This document shows positions 27,036 to 36,800 of a DNA stretch of 64,000 bases, in pieces. The notes beneath the pieces are model-generated. The model was not told the DNA's origin, searched no databases, and saw nothing but the letters and a program-made list of their open reading frames with translations. The stretch's first letter is position 1; each line of letters starts with the position of its first letter. A program made the position numbers and the translations under genes. Origin of the DNA: Psychrobacillus sp044762655 (GTDB lineage: Bacteria > Bacillota > Bacilli > Bacillales_A > Planococcaceae). The stretch spans positions 310,001 through 374,000 of the forward strand of contig NZ_JBIWER010000001.1 of the NCBI RefSeq assembly GCF_044762655.1, written 5' to 3'.

Positions 27036-28100
27036 TCAAAAACCATCATATTTTTTTCTGCAGGGTAGTAAAAAATCGAAAGTAGTACCTTCTCCAACTT
27101 TGCTCTTAACTTCTATATTTCCGCCATGTTCTTCTATAACTTTATAAACGTGTGAGAGTCCTAGGCCTGTCCCTGCTGTTTTAGTAGTAAAAAATGGTTG
27201 GAAAATTTTATTGATATTTATATCATCAATCCCATGCCCTTGATCCTTCACAGAAATACTGACTACGTGTCCCGGCTTGCACGAAATATTAATAAGGATA
27301 TTTCCACCATTAGGCATTGCTTCTATTCCGTTTTTAATAGCATTTATAAATACCTGCTTCAATAATTGACTATCTCCAACAACATGACATTCTTTGGTTA
27401 CTTGACTAGAAACATTTAAATTTATGGACTTCAATAATGCTTCCGGCGCCATAAAATTAACCACTTCTAAAATTGTATCTTCCACATAGATAACATTTAA
27501 TTTAGATTTACTTGGTTTAGAAAGCTCTAAAAATTGAGTTAGAATATTCTCCATTTGATCGATTTCGTGTTTAATAACAGTTAAATAACGCTGCGTATCT
27601 TCTGTTGCATTTTGACTTAATAATTGTGTAAAGCCTTTTAACGAGGTCATTGGATTCCGAATTTCATGTGCTATTCCGGCAGCAAGTTGTCCTAATGTAC
27701 GAAGTGATTCAGATTGATCTAATCTTTTCTTCATATATATCTTTTCAGATTCATCATTTATTTCTAATAGATATAGTCCACTATCTATTTGTTTAGAAAT
27801 TACTACATGTACATATTTATATTCACCATCGATTGGTTGGTATTCCAAATGATTTTCCAAATATCCTTCTTTTTGGAGTTTTTCTGTGAGAATTTCTTTC
27901 TCTTCGTCGCAAAGATTAAACATATTGTATAAATCCTTTGCATTTCTACCAATATAGTCACTTTTATTTATGAGTAGAATTTTTTCGGCATACGAATTCA
28001 TGTCTAATAGTATCCCTCTGTCATTAATAAAAATCAGCCCACTTGAAAATAGCTGAAATATATGATCAAACTTTTCTTTATTATCATATTTTGTTAACAA
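27036..28100 (-). CDS. Orphan PAS sensor histidine kinase (sporulation-kinase-like)
   Basis: 354 residues, soluble. A PAS domain (about 8-115) is followed by a HisKA domain with LAAGIAHEIRNPMTSLKGFT (H145) and a catalytic domain with N box NAIKNGIEAM, DQGHGI and GTGLGLSH. The HEIRNPMTSLKGF form is that of the Kin kinases feeding the Spo0F-Spo0A phosphorelay. No response regulator is adjacent. The start is TTG 28100 with AAAGG upstream; no better ATG exists. The divergent promoter region contains sequences like Spo0A boxes. Confidence 0.85.
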   Translation of the reverse strand: MLTKYDNKEKFDHIFQLFSSGLIFINDRGILLDMNSYAEKILLINKSDYIGRNAKDLYNMFNLCDEEKEILTEKLQKEGYLENHLEYQPIDGEYKYVHVVISKQIDSGLYLLEINDESEKIYMKKRLDQSESLRTLGQLAAGIAHEIRNPMTSLKGFTQLLSQNATEDTQRYLTVIKHEIDQMENILTQFLELSKPSKSKLNVIYVEDTILEVVNFMAPEALLKSINLNVSSQVTKECHVVGDSQLLKQVFINAIKNGIEAMPNGGNILINISCKPGHVVSISVKDQGHGIDDININKIFQPFFTTKTAGTGLGLSHVYKVIEEHGGNIEVKSKVGEGTTFDFLLPCRKKYDGF

Positions 28101-28141
28101 GAAGACACCAGCCTTTCAGATTATTACAATTACAAAATTAT

Positions 28142-28250
28142 ATAGTCGAAAATAATATTTGTTTATTTATTCTGATTATTCCATAATGTCGAACAAATTT
28201 GCATGATTCTTTTAGCCTATATTGTCGACAATACTAATGACTGATACAAT
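28142..28250. promoter_or_regulatory. Divergent promoter region with Spo0A-box-like sites
   Basis: TAGTCGAA (28143-28150), TGTCGAA (28187-28193, exact 0A-box core) and the palindrome TTGTCGACAA (28222-28231) lie between the kinase and the radical SAM gene. The last overlaps a possible -35 (TTGTCG), 17 bases before TACAAT (28245-28250). Confidence 0.45.
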
Positions 28251-28279
28251 AGATATATTAATAAAGGAGTTTATGAACA

Positions 28280-30034
28280 ATGAATATAATATTAACCACT
28301 TTGAATGCAAAGTTTATCCATACCAATTTAGCACTACGCTGTTTAAAAGCATATGCTGAACCTGAGTATCACCCCCAAATAGTAGAATACACAATTAAAG
28401 ATCCGACCTTTAATATCGTTGCTGACCTTTATCAAAAGAAGCCGAACGTTGTGGGTTTTAGTTGCTATATATGGAATATTGAAGAAACGATAAAGGTTAT
28501 TAAAATGCTTAAAACTGTAGATCCTACAATAGTAGTCGTTTTAGGAGGTCCAGAAGTTTCTTACGATACAAATATTTGGTTACGAAAAGTAAAAGAAATC
28601 GATTACGTGGTCGTTGGTGAAGGAGAGCAATCGTTTAAAAATTTGCTAGACTTTTTATCTCATAAAAGAGAGATAAAAGAAGTTCCTGGTCTAGCATATG
28701 TACAAGATGACAAATTTATACTTAATGTGCTACCGCCAAAACTGGATTTAAGATTATCTCCCTCCCCTTATCGTTTCGTGGAGGATCTTCCTGATTTGTC
28801 GAAGCGCATTGTCTATGTGGAAACGAGTAGAGGTTGTCCCTTTTCTTGTCAATTTTGCTTGTCTTCTATAGAAGTTGGCGTCCGATATTTTAATCGAGAT
28901 AAAGTAAAAAATGATATTCGATATTTAATGGAAAATGGTGCAAAAATCATTAAATTTGTCGATCGAACATTTAACATTAGTCGAAGCTATGCAATGGAAA
29001 TGTTTCAATTTCTTATAGACGAGCATCATCCTGGAGTAGTTTTTCAATTTGAAATTACAGCCGATATTATGCGTCCGGAAGTTATTCAATTTTTAAATGA
29101 TAATGCCCCTGCTGGATTATTCCGCTTTGAAATAGGTGTTCAATCGACAAACGACTTAACGAATGAACTTGTTCAACGTCGACAAAACTTTGAAAAACTA
29201 AAACGAACTGTGACGATGGTTAAAAGCGGTGGAAAGATTGACCAACATTTAGATTTAATCGCCGGCCTTCCAGAAGAAGATTATTCTTCATTTAGAAATA
29301 CTTTTAATGAAGTATTTGAGATGCGTCCTGAGGAACTTCAATTAGGATTTTTAAAATTACTGCGAGGGACGGGACTACGCGTCGAAGCTGAAAAATATGG
29401 CTACGTTTATGTAGATCAAGCCCCATACGAAATATTCTCAAATAATGTGTTAAACTTTGACGATATTTTACGTATTAAACAAGTAGAAGATGTTTTAGAG
29501 AAATATTGGAATGCACATCGAATGGATCGGACTCTCGAGTATTTATTCGAATATGTATTTGAGACACCTTTCGATTTCTTTCAACAATTCGGCACTTTTT
29601 GGGAAGAGCGCAACTGGTCAAGAATCGGTCACCAATTAGAGGATTTATTTACAAGACTTTATGCCTTCTTAGAAGGACTAGAGAATATATCATTGCCTAC
29701 GATTAGAAGTGTAATGAAACTAGATTATTTATCAAAACAGAAGTTCCAGCCTCGCAAGCCCTGGTGGAATAATGATCTTAGTAAGGAAGAACAGTCTATA
29801 ATGTATAAATTATTAGTAGAGGATCCAAGTATAGCAGGAGAAGCCTTTACTACGTTACAGTTGAATGAACGTGAATTGTATAAGCAAACCTTTATCACGC
29901 CAATTTCTATTGATGTAGATGCATTTATGCACGGTTCTATTGAGGAAAAAGAAGGATATTTATTAACTACTTTTGGTAAATCTGAGTCTCCTCATTTATC
30001 TTTTGTTAATGGGAAACGCGCAAACACACTTTAA
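28280..30034 (+). CDS. B12-binding-fold radical SAM protein
   Basis: 584 residues. An N-terminal Rossmann-like B12-binding fold (about 1-140) is followed by a radical SAM domain with cluster motif CPFSCQFC (C186, C190, C193) and a C-terminal helical DUF4080-type extension (about 400-570). The DxHxxG cobalamin ligand motif is not visible, so B12 may be bound base-on or not at all. The reaction is unknown; relatives are class B methyltransferase-like enzymes. AAAGGAG precedes the ATG. It is transcribed alone and ends at a strong hairpin. Confidence 0.85.
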   Translation: MNIILTTLNAKFIHTNLALRCLKAYAEPEYHPQIVEYTIKDPTFNIVADLYQKKPNVVGFSCYIWNIEETIKVIKMLKTVDPTIVVVLGGPEVSYDTNIWLRKVKEIDYVVVGEGEQSFKNLLDFLSHKREIKEVPGLAYVQDDKFILNVLPPKLDLRLSPSPYRFVEDLPDLSKRIVYVETSRGCPFSCQFCLSSIEVGVRYFNRDKVKNDIRYLMENGAKIIKFVDRTFNISRSYAMEMFQFLIDEHHPGVVFQFEITADIMRPEVIQFLNDNAPAGLFRFEIGVQSTNDLTNELVQRRQNFEKLKRTVTMVKSGGKIDQHLDLIAGLPEEDYSSFRNTFNEVFEMRPEELQLGFLKLLRGTGLRVEAEKYGYVYVDQAPYEIFSNNVLNFDDILRIKQVEDVLEKYWNAHRMDRTLEYLFEYVFETPFDFFQQFGTFWEERNWSRIGHQLEDLFTRLYAFLEGLENISLPTIRSVMKLDYLSKQKFQPRKPWWNNDLSKEEQSIMYKLLVEDPSIAGEAFTTLQLNERELYKQTFITPISIDVDAFMHGSIEEKEGYLLTTFGKSESPHLSFVNGKRANTL

Positions 30035-30108
30035 TGTAAAAACCTGTGTCTATCGTTTTCCAAGGGCTTTGACAGAAAATTCCCTATATTATTACCTAGT
30101 GAATTTAT

Positions 30109-30155
30109 AGTGATACTGGTTGTAACGTCCGTCACAACCAGTATCACTTTTTTTG
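30109..30155 (+). terminator. Strong terminator downstream of the radical SAM gene
   Basis: A perfect 15-bp stem AGTGATACTGGTTGT / ACAACCAGTATCACT with a 10-base loop is followed by seven T. Confidence 0.93.
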
Positions 30156-30219
30156 TAATCTTATGGAGTTTTTCTCGTATCAAGGGGCAGTAGATAACTG
30201 CCTGTTGATGCCAGAATGG

Positions 30220-30258
30220 TTCAAAAAAAGCCGAGCAATAATTCCATTGCTCGGCTTT
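30220..30258. terminator. Terminator of the potassium transporter gene
   Basis: 13-bp arms AAAGCCGAGCAAT / ATTGCTCGGCTTT with a 6-base loop. The minus-strand T run is at 30223-30229; the other side is also T-rich. Confidence 0.88.
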
Positions 30259-30262
30259 TATA

Positions 30263-31615
30263 TTATCCAATAATTACACGCTCTTTCGGATAATGATATT
30301 TTGTTTTGTTATGCTTTCCTCCTAATGTAAACAAGAACGATATTAACCCAACTCGTCCGATAAACATTAAAATCATAATAGTAACTTTCCCTATGTCCGA
30401 CAAATCTCCTGTAATCCCAAGACTCATACCGCAAGTTCCAAAAGCAGACGTTATTTCAAATATCAAAGAGGCAATTGGTACATCAGGCTCCGTAACTGAG
30501 AGTAATAATGTTGCGACAAAAACCATTATTAATGCCAAAATAATCACTGCATAGGAACGATAGACATCTATTAAGTGAATTTCTCGATTAAAAATTTGAA
30601 TATTTTCTTTTCCTCGTGAAAAATGGATTAAAAAAAGAAGTGCTATAGCAAATGTAGTCGTTCGAATTCCACCACCTACAGAACTTGGTGAAGCACCTAT
30701 AAACATTAAAATACTCATTAAAAAGTTAGTACCTTCACTAAATAACGTAACATCCATCGTAGTTAAACCAGCTGAACGTGTGGACACCGAGTGAAAAAAT
30801 GCTGTAAAGAACTTCTCGTGCCACGGCATACCTTTAAACGAATTAAAAAGCTCTAATAAAAAAATCATCACAGTACCAAACACTAAGAGTGCGCCATACG
30901 TTATTGTCGTCAGCTTTGTAAATAAAGAAAAACGGAAATTTTTGTTTTTATTAGACAAAAACTCCTTTACTTCTATTAAAACTGGAAAACCGATAGCCCC
31001 AAATACAATCAATATACTCGTGATCGTTTGCACAAAATAGTCATTATGGTATGCAAATAATGATTGACCAGTAATATCAAATCCAGCATTGGTTGTTGCG
31101 GAGACAGATGTAAATATTCCATGCATTGCCGCTTGCTTAAGTGTATCAAAATACTGTGTAAAATATAAAGTTAATAGTATTGCGCCGATAAGTTGAATAA
31201 GTAGTAGAATTTTAACAATCTCTTTAATTAGATGAACAGCACCTGATAAATTGGATTGGTTATGATCGACCATTATTAACTGTCTTTCACGCAGCCCAAT
31301 CTTTTTGCCTGCTATTAACCAAATAAATGTTCCTAACGACATAATTCCAATTCCACCAAGCTGAAGAATAAGAATAAGCATGAAATAGCCAAATACACTG
31401 TATGTATCCAAAATACTTATTGCAGTTAAACCAGTAACGGAAACAGCACTGACTGCGGTGAACAAACTGTCAATGAACGCAACTTCCACCCCTGGTTTAT
31501 GTACTCCTGGTAAACGAAGAAGAATAACAGAAATAGCAATCGCAATGAAATAATAAGTGACAATTACTTGAGCAGGTGTAAATTTCAATTTCTTTTTAAG
31601 TTGTGGCTGCTTCAT
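30263..31615 (-). CDS. Ktr/Trk potassium transporter membrane subunit (KtrB/KtrD type)
   Basis: 450 residues with four repeated helix-P-loop-helix units. The selectivity-filter segments are SAVSVTGLT, SATTNAGFD, STRSAGLT and SAFGTCGMS. Conserved membrane glycines and the length match KtrB/KtrD, which conduct K+ with Na+ dependence and are gated by the cytoplasmic RCK ring KtrA/KtrC. No KtrA/C gene lies nearby, as for B. subtilis ktrD. The start is ATG 31615 with AAAGGAAAT upstream; the longer frame would begin inside that site. Ktr gates and genes are common cyclic di-AMP targets. Confidence 0.87.
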   Translation of the reverse strand: MKQPQLKKKLKFTPAQVIVTYYFIAIAISVILLRLPGVHKPGVEVAFIDSLFTAVSAVSVTGLTAISILDTYSVFGYFMLILILQLGGIGIMSLGTFIWLIAGKKIGLRERQLIMVDHNQSNLSGAVHLIKEIVKILLLIQLIGAILLTLYFTQYFDTLKQAAMHGIFTSVSATTNAGFDITGQSLFAYHNDYFVQTITSILIVFGAIGFPVLIEVKEFLSNKNKNFRFSLFTKLTTITYGALLVFGTVMIFLLELFNSFKGMPWHEKFFTAFFHSVSTRSAGLTTMDVTLFSEGTNFLMSILMFIGASPSSVGGGIRTTTFAIALLFLIHFSRGKENIQIFNREIHLIDVYRSYAVIILALIMVFVATLLLSVTEPDVPIASLIFEITSAFGTCGMSLGITGDLSDIGKVTIMILMFIGRVGLISFLFTLGGKHNKTKYHYPKERVIIG

Positions 31616-31661
31616 TATTTTATTTCCTTTCGACAATTCGAGTAATTATTATCTCATTGTA

Positions 31662-31704
31662 AAAAAAAAAAACGTAAAAAGATAGCTAAAACTATCTTTT
31701 TACG
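31662..31704 (-). terminator. Terminator of the TerC-family gene
   Basis: 13-bp perfect arms CGTAAAAAGATAG / CTATCTTTTTACG are followed on the minus strand by a run of eleven to twelve T. Confidence 0.92.
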
Positions 31705-31719
31705 CATTTTCTAAAATTA

Positions 31720-32487
31720 TTACGCTTCTTTTTTCTGTTTCGCAACACCTAAAAGGTAACCACCAATAGCAATTCCAAGTAATACTACCCAGAAAGTTAC
31801 TTTCCATGGTGTAGAGTGTGGGAAATGCTCATCTAACACTCCAACATTCGGATGTGCTAATGTCATTACCGCAAGTTTAACCCCAACCCATCCTACGATT
31901 AAGAATGCTGCTGTTTCAAGGGAAGGCATTTTTTCCAATAATTGAACGAATTTATGTGCAGCAAATCTCATAATTACTAGACCTATTACTCCACCAATGA
32001 ACATTACTGCGAACTGTCCACCATTAATACCACCAATTTCATATTCTCCCCAATGTGGCAATGTTACCGCTATTGCAACCGCTGCTAACATAGAGTCAAT
32101 CGCAAATGCTATATCTGCAAGCTCTACTTTTAAAACGGTCATCCAGAAGCCCGACCCTTTTTTAGGTGCCATATCGTCCATATCTATATGGTTATCCGAT
32201 GTTTTTCGCTGATCATAAATGTGTTTTATCGAAATGAATAACAAGTATGCTGCACCTAATGCCTGCACCTGCCAAATATTCACTAAGAAAGTAATCATAA
32301 ATAATGCTAAAAATCTAAATACAAATGCACCTAGTAAACCGTAAAATAATGCTTTTTTCTGTTGCGCTTTCGGTAAATGCTTTACCATTACAGCCATAAC
32401 GACTGCATTGTCGGCTGCTAATAAACCTTCTAAACCTACCAAAACTAATACTACCCAACCGTACTCCAATAATATTGCCGTATCCAT
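31720..32487 (-). CDS. TerC-family manganese exporter (YkoY/MeeF-like)
   Basis: 255 residues with about seven to eight membrane helices. Acidic motifs EGLLAADNAVVMAVMVKHLP and KVELADIAFAIDSMLAAVA are the two TerC signatures whose Asp/Asn residues bind the metal. It follows a yybP-ykoY Mn2+ riboswitch, which marks it as a Mn2+ efflux protein, as for B. subtilis YkoY (MeeF); these proteins also help metallate secreted enzymes. The start is ATG 32487 with AAAGGAGG seven bases upstream; the longer frame runs into the riboswitch terminator. Confidence 0.88.
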   Translation of the reverse strand: MDTAILLEYGWVVLVLVGLEGLLAADNAVVMAVMVKHLPKAQQKKALFYGLLGAFVFRFLALFMITFLVNIWQVQALGAAYLLFISIKHIYDQRKTSDNHIDMDDMAPKKGSGFWMTVLKVELADIAFAIDSMLAAVAIAVTLPHWGEYEIGGINGGQFAVMFIGGVIGLVIMRFAAHKFVQLLEKMPSLETAAFLIVGWVGVKLAVMTLAHPNVGVLDEHFPHSTPWKVTFWVVLLGIAIGGYLLGVAKQKKEA

Positions 32488-32507
32488 CAATATCCTCCTT
32501 TTTTGCA

Positions 32508-32650
32508 TATAAAAAGACCCCTGCCTTAAAAAAGGCAAAGGTCTTGCTAAGCAAAAATAATATAATTGCTATCATAACCGGTGGTATAAACCACGTAATG
32601 ACGACTATGAAATAGGTTTCCCTATAGCTACTCCCCTTTGACGTTAGTCA
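32508..32650 (-). promoter_or_regulatory. yybP-ykoY manganese riboswitch with intrinsic terminator
   Basis: Read on the minus strand, the leader has AAAGGGGAGTAGC, then AGTCGTCATTACGTGG, a paired GTGGTTTATACCAC arm, CCGG, and the closing AGCAAGACCTTTGCC. These are the conserved parts of the yybP-ykoY class as I know them from B. subtilis. The closing AAGACCTTTGCCTT (32532-32545) also pairs with AAGGCAGGGGTCTT (32514-32527) to form a terminator with a T5 tail. Mn2+ binding should sequester it and turn on the TerC gene. Confidence 0.88.
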
Positions 32651-32732
32651 AAAGTTTATTTAGTTATGTTACTAATTATACCCATAACTCCAGCTCTTGT
32701 AAACAAATAATACTCTATCAGCATGAGGAAGT

Positions 32733-33821
32733 TCATTTTATCGGTATATGAAAAGATGGGTCATGCTTATGATTGTTATAAAATGTAATCATCGGTGGTA
32801 TAGATTGAATGAAATCTGGGCAAGTAATATTCCCTTTTGAAAGAATTGCTTCCGCATTCGTTGTATCAAATGTAGCATACCACGTTAGGTAGTCTAAAGT
32901 TTCTTTTTCCACCTGTAAAAGTTTTCGAATTGGATAGAAGGAAACAGCAGTTTTCGCAATACTTAAGGGGAACCTTCCTTTTGGATACTTCCCAGTAACT
33001 TCTTTCACAAATGCTTTGTAAACCTCCTCTACTGGATAAGGGTTAGGATCTGTCAGATGAAGGGTCTTGCCTATTGCCTCTTCACTTAATGAACAATAGA
33101 TGGATGCTTTGGTTATATAATCACTTGGCACAACATTTATAAATGCATTCGATTTACCCAAATAGGGTAGGAAAGGAAGCTTCCTTAAATTTGAAATCAT
33201 ATTAACAAAAAAATACGGACCATCAAACTTAATCGTTTCACCGGTTTCTGAATGTCCTCTAACAATACCAGGACGAATAATAGTAACAGGTACTCTTTCT
33301 TTTAACTTTTCCACTAGCAATTCTGCCTCATATTTAGTTTCTTCGTAATGATTTTTGAATCCTACTGGTCGAATTAATTCAGTTTCTAACAATTTCCCTT
33401 CTCGCAAACCTGCAACATATGCAGTACTAAAATATGTATATCGCTTTAGCTTGGAGAACTGAGTAACTACGTTATTAAACATTTCAGTACCATGTACATT
33501 CACTTTCCATGCAATTTCCTTCGGCACTGCTAAATCATAAATTGCTGCCAGATGCCAAACATATTCTACTTCGTCACATAACTTTTCAAATGTATCTTGA
33601 TGTATACCTGCTCCAGCGAGCGTAATATCTCCTTCTACTATTTCAATTATTTGAGAATGAAGTTGATCATGATAAATTTCTGCAATTATACTCTCGGCTA
33701 ATTCAATCTGAGAAGGAAGTACGAGAACATAGATTTTTGTATATGCTTGTTGCTTTCTTAACTCTTTCATAATATTCTTTGCCAAAAAACCTGGAAATCC
33801 AGTTATTAACGCAGAAGCCAA
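32733..33821 (-). CDS. NAD(P)-dependent reductase, extended SDR / thioester-reductase-like
   Basis: About 362 residues. Rossmann motif TGFPGFLAKNIM opens the protein; WHLAAIYD, FSTAYVAG and the catalytic YEETKYEAE (Tyr...Lys) follow, the layout of the NAD_binding_4 family (fatty acyl-CoA or thioester reductases). The open frame reaches 33929, but that part overlaps the RND gene and its terminator. I chose TTG 33821, eight bases after AAAGGGG; TTG 33827 is also possible. The substrate is unknown. No carrier or ligase gene is adjacent. Confidence 0.72.
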   Translation of the reverse strand: MASALITGFPGFLAKNIMKELRKQQAYTKIYVLVLPSQIELAESIIAEIYHDQLHSQIIEIVEGDITLAGAGIHQDTFEKLCDEVEYVWHLAAIYDLAVPKEIAWKVNVHGTEMFNNVVTQFSKLKRYTYFSTAYVAGLREGKLLETELIRPVGFKNHYEETKYEAELLVEKLKERVPVTIIRPGIVRGHSETGETIKFDGPYFFVNMISNLRKLPFLPYLGKSNAFINVVPSDYITKASIYCSLSEEAIGKTLHLTDPNPYPVEEVYKAFVKEVTGKYPKGRFPLSIAKTAVSFYPIRKLLQVEKETLDYLTWYATFDTTNAEAILSKGNITCPDFIQSIPPMITFYNNHKHDPSFHIPIK

Positions 33822-33845
33822 TAACAACACCCCTTTTTTTCCAGT

Positions 33846-33880
33846 ATACAAAAAAAGAGCCTTCAGTTGAAGACTCTTTT
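33846..33880 (-). terminator. Terminator of the RND efflux gene
   Basis: Arms AGAGCCTTCA / TGAAGACTCT (wobble-tolerant) around a short loop are followed on the minus strand by a T7 run, right after the RND stop codon. Confidence 0.8.
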
Positions 33881-33882
33881 CA

Positions 33883-36800
33883 CTAACTATCAGAATCTTT
33901 AGTTGTTTCTTTTCTTGTTTCTTTATCAAATAAACTATAAATTATCGGAACTACGTACAAAGTAAGAAAAGTAGAACTTATTAATCCACCAATAACAGTT
34001 ATGGCCATTGGTTGATTAATCTCCGTACCTTCTCCAATCCCTAAAGCTAATGGGACAAGACCTAATATCGTCGTCAATGCAGTCATTAAAATGGGACGTA
34101 CACGGTCTCGGACTGATGTAATAATTGCCTCATACGAGGGCATTCCATCTGCTTTTCGTTGATTGATATAATCGACCAATACAATTCCGTTATTTACAAC
34201 AATTCCTACCAATATTAAGATTCCGATGATAGCAGAAATACTTATTGGTAAATTAGTTGTAAATAGTCCTATGAAGACACCTATAACCACAAGTGGTACT
34301 GTAAACATGATGACAAAAGGATATTTGTATGATTCAAATTGTGCTGCCATTACGATAAACACTAGTACTACCGCAAGCAGCACTGCCAGAATCATATCAT
34401 TCTTGGAGTTATCCATTAATTCTCGATCTCCACCAAAAGATACATCAATATCCTCCGAGAAATTCTGTTGCTGGATAACCACATCCACTAAATCAGACAT
34501 ATCCCCTAATGAATATTTGGATTCGTATTTCACTGAAAATGATATTGCACTAGCTTGATCTACGCTTCGAATGGCGACTGGTCCTTCAGCAATATCAACA
34601 GTTGCAACGTCCTGTAATGCAATATACTGACCTGATGGTGCACGTAGCTGCAATTGCTTTAACTGCTCCAAGTTACTACGATACATTTCATCGTATTTCA
34701 CATAAACACCAAATACATTGTCGTTTTCATCAATAATCTGAGAAGCCAAAACCCCTCTTGTTATGTTATTTACTGTCTGTGCAATTTGAGCTGGAGCAAT
34801 TCCATATTCAATTGCTTTCTCTCGAATGACATTAATCTGTACCTCTTCTACTTTAGTAGTTAAGTCATTTGCAACCTTGACAACACCTTCTAAGCTTTCT
34901 AAATCCTGTTGTAAGTTATTCACTGCTGTGTCCAAGACTTTCTTGTTATTTGAGGACAAAGTAAATGACACAACATTTGGAGAAGAGCCAGAAGCAGTCT
35001 GCACATTAAAATTAATCTCTGCATCGGCTCCTACAACTTTTAATACTTTTGGCTGTACTTCATCAACAAACGTAAAAACAGACCGATCCCTATCTTCTAA
35101 TGCTTTTAACTTCACTGAGATTTCAGCCGTATTGGAGTTTGCACTACCTCTAGATTGTCCTTCCTGACTTCCTCCAACAAAACTTACATACACCTCTATA
35201 TCCTCTTCTTCTTGTAGAATTTCTTCTACTTTATGAACCACTGTATCTGTTGCTGTAAATGAAGAGCCTTTTTCAAGATCTATTGAAATAGTGACAAATC
35301 CTTCGTCAGTTGCTGGTAAAAACTCTGTTCCGACTCGGAACAAACCTATTCCGGAAACGACTAATAGAACAAAGGTAATCATTAATATTATGGAACGATG
35401 ACCTAAAGTCCATTTAATCGAACGTTCAAAATTATTATACGCTTTCGACCTTCTTCTTTTAGCCTCTAAGTTCCCTTTAGGCTTTTTCAATAACTTACTT
35501 GCCATCATTGGAATTACAGTAATGGCTACTACCAAGGATGCGAACAAACTAAATGAGATAGTAAGAGCAAATTCCGTAAATATTTGTCCAATTAAACCAG
35601 AAAGAAACAAAACGGGTACAAAAACAGCTACAGTCGTCAAAGTTGAGGCTGTTATAGCACCAGCTACCTCTCTCGTTCCTACACTTGCCGCTTCTTTAGG
35701 AGTCTTTCCTAATCCTAAGTGCCGCTCTATATTCTCAATAACAACAATAGAGTTATCAACAAGCATCCCAATACCTAGTGCAAGCGCCCCTAATGTCATA
35801 ATATTTAGTGAAAATCCAGCAAAGTACATGAGAACGAATGTAACAATTACGGAGTATGGAATTGCGACTCCAACAATTATAGGACTTCTAATACCTTTTA
35901 GGAATATAAACAGAATGACCATTGCCAATAATCCACCCGTTATTAACGTAGTTCCTATATTGTTTATGGCAATTTTTACATAGTCTCCTTGATCAAAAAG
36001 AATATTTGCTTTTATATCTTTAAACTCTTCTTTTTCAAGTTGCTTATCTAATGCTCCCTGAAAAGCGGTAGAAACATTTGCAGTATTGGCACTAGACTCC
36101 TGGAAAACAGATAGTAAAACAGCTGGTTCATCATTCGCTCTAGTTTGAGAAAATTGTTCTGACTTAGTTAAATCGACAGTCGCTATATCTGCAATCGTAA
36201 TAGTTGTCCCATCCAAAGGATTAACAGTTACTACTAAATTTTTTATATCTTCGACAGATGTTAACGTGCTAATAATTCTAGTAGTTAATGATTTATCCTC
36301 ATTAGTTTCAACTGGATTACCTGGAAGTGAAATGTTGTTCGCCTGAATGACTTGTACGATGTCAGCTTGTGTAAGTCCCTTGTTTTTTAATTTCTCTTGG
36401 TCCAATAAAATCTGCACTTCTTCGACTAAAGAACCGGATATATTAACACTTGCGACTCCTTCTGTTCTCAATAATTCTTTCTCTAATTGCTTTGCTATTT
36501 GTTGAATTTCAGCTTTTGAATCCTTCGTGTTTAGGGATAGCTGGATGACTGGGAATTGAGCAGGATCAAACTTCAGAAATCTTGGCTTATCTGCTCCATC
36601 AGGAAGTGGTGTAATATCAATTCGTTGCATAACGTCTAACTGAATGGCATCCATATCTGTAGACCAATCGAATTCTAAAAGAATAAAATTAGCCCCTTCT
36701 TGGGATGTACTATTAATCGACTCGATTCCTGGTAAAGTACTTAACGATGCTTCTAAAGGCTTCGTAACTTTTTCATCTACTTCAATTGGACTTGCCCCTT

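Noticed and set aside
30031..30270. 79-residue ORF on the minus strand after the radical SAM gene
   Set aside because: It runs through two strong terminators and has no ribosome site.
33822..33929. N-terminal extension of the reductase (MIKKQEKKQL...)
   Set aside because: It overlaps the RND stop and its terminator hairpin, and the Rossmann motif would be displaced.
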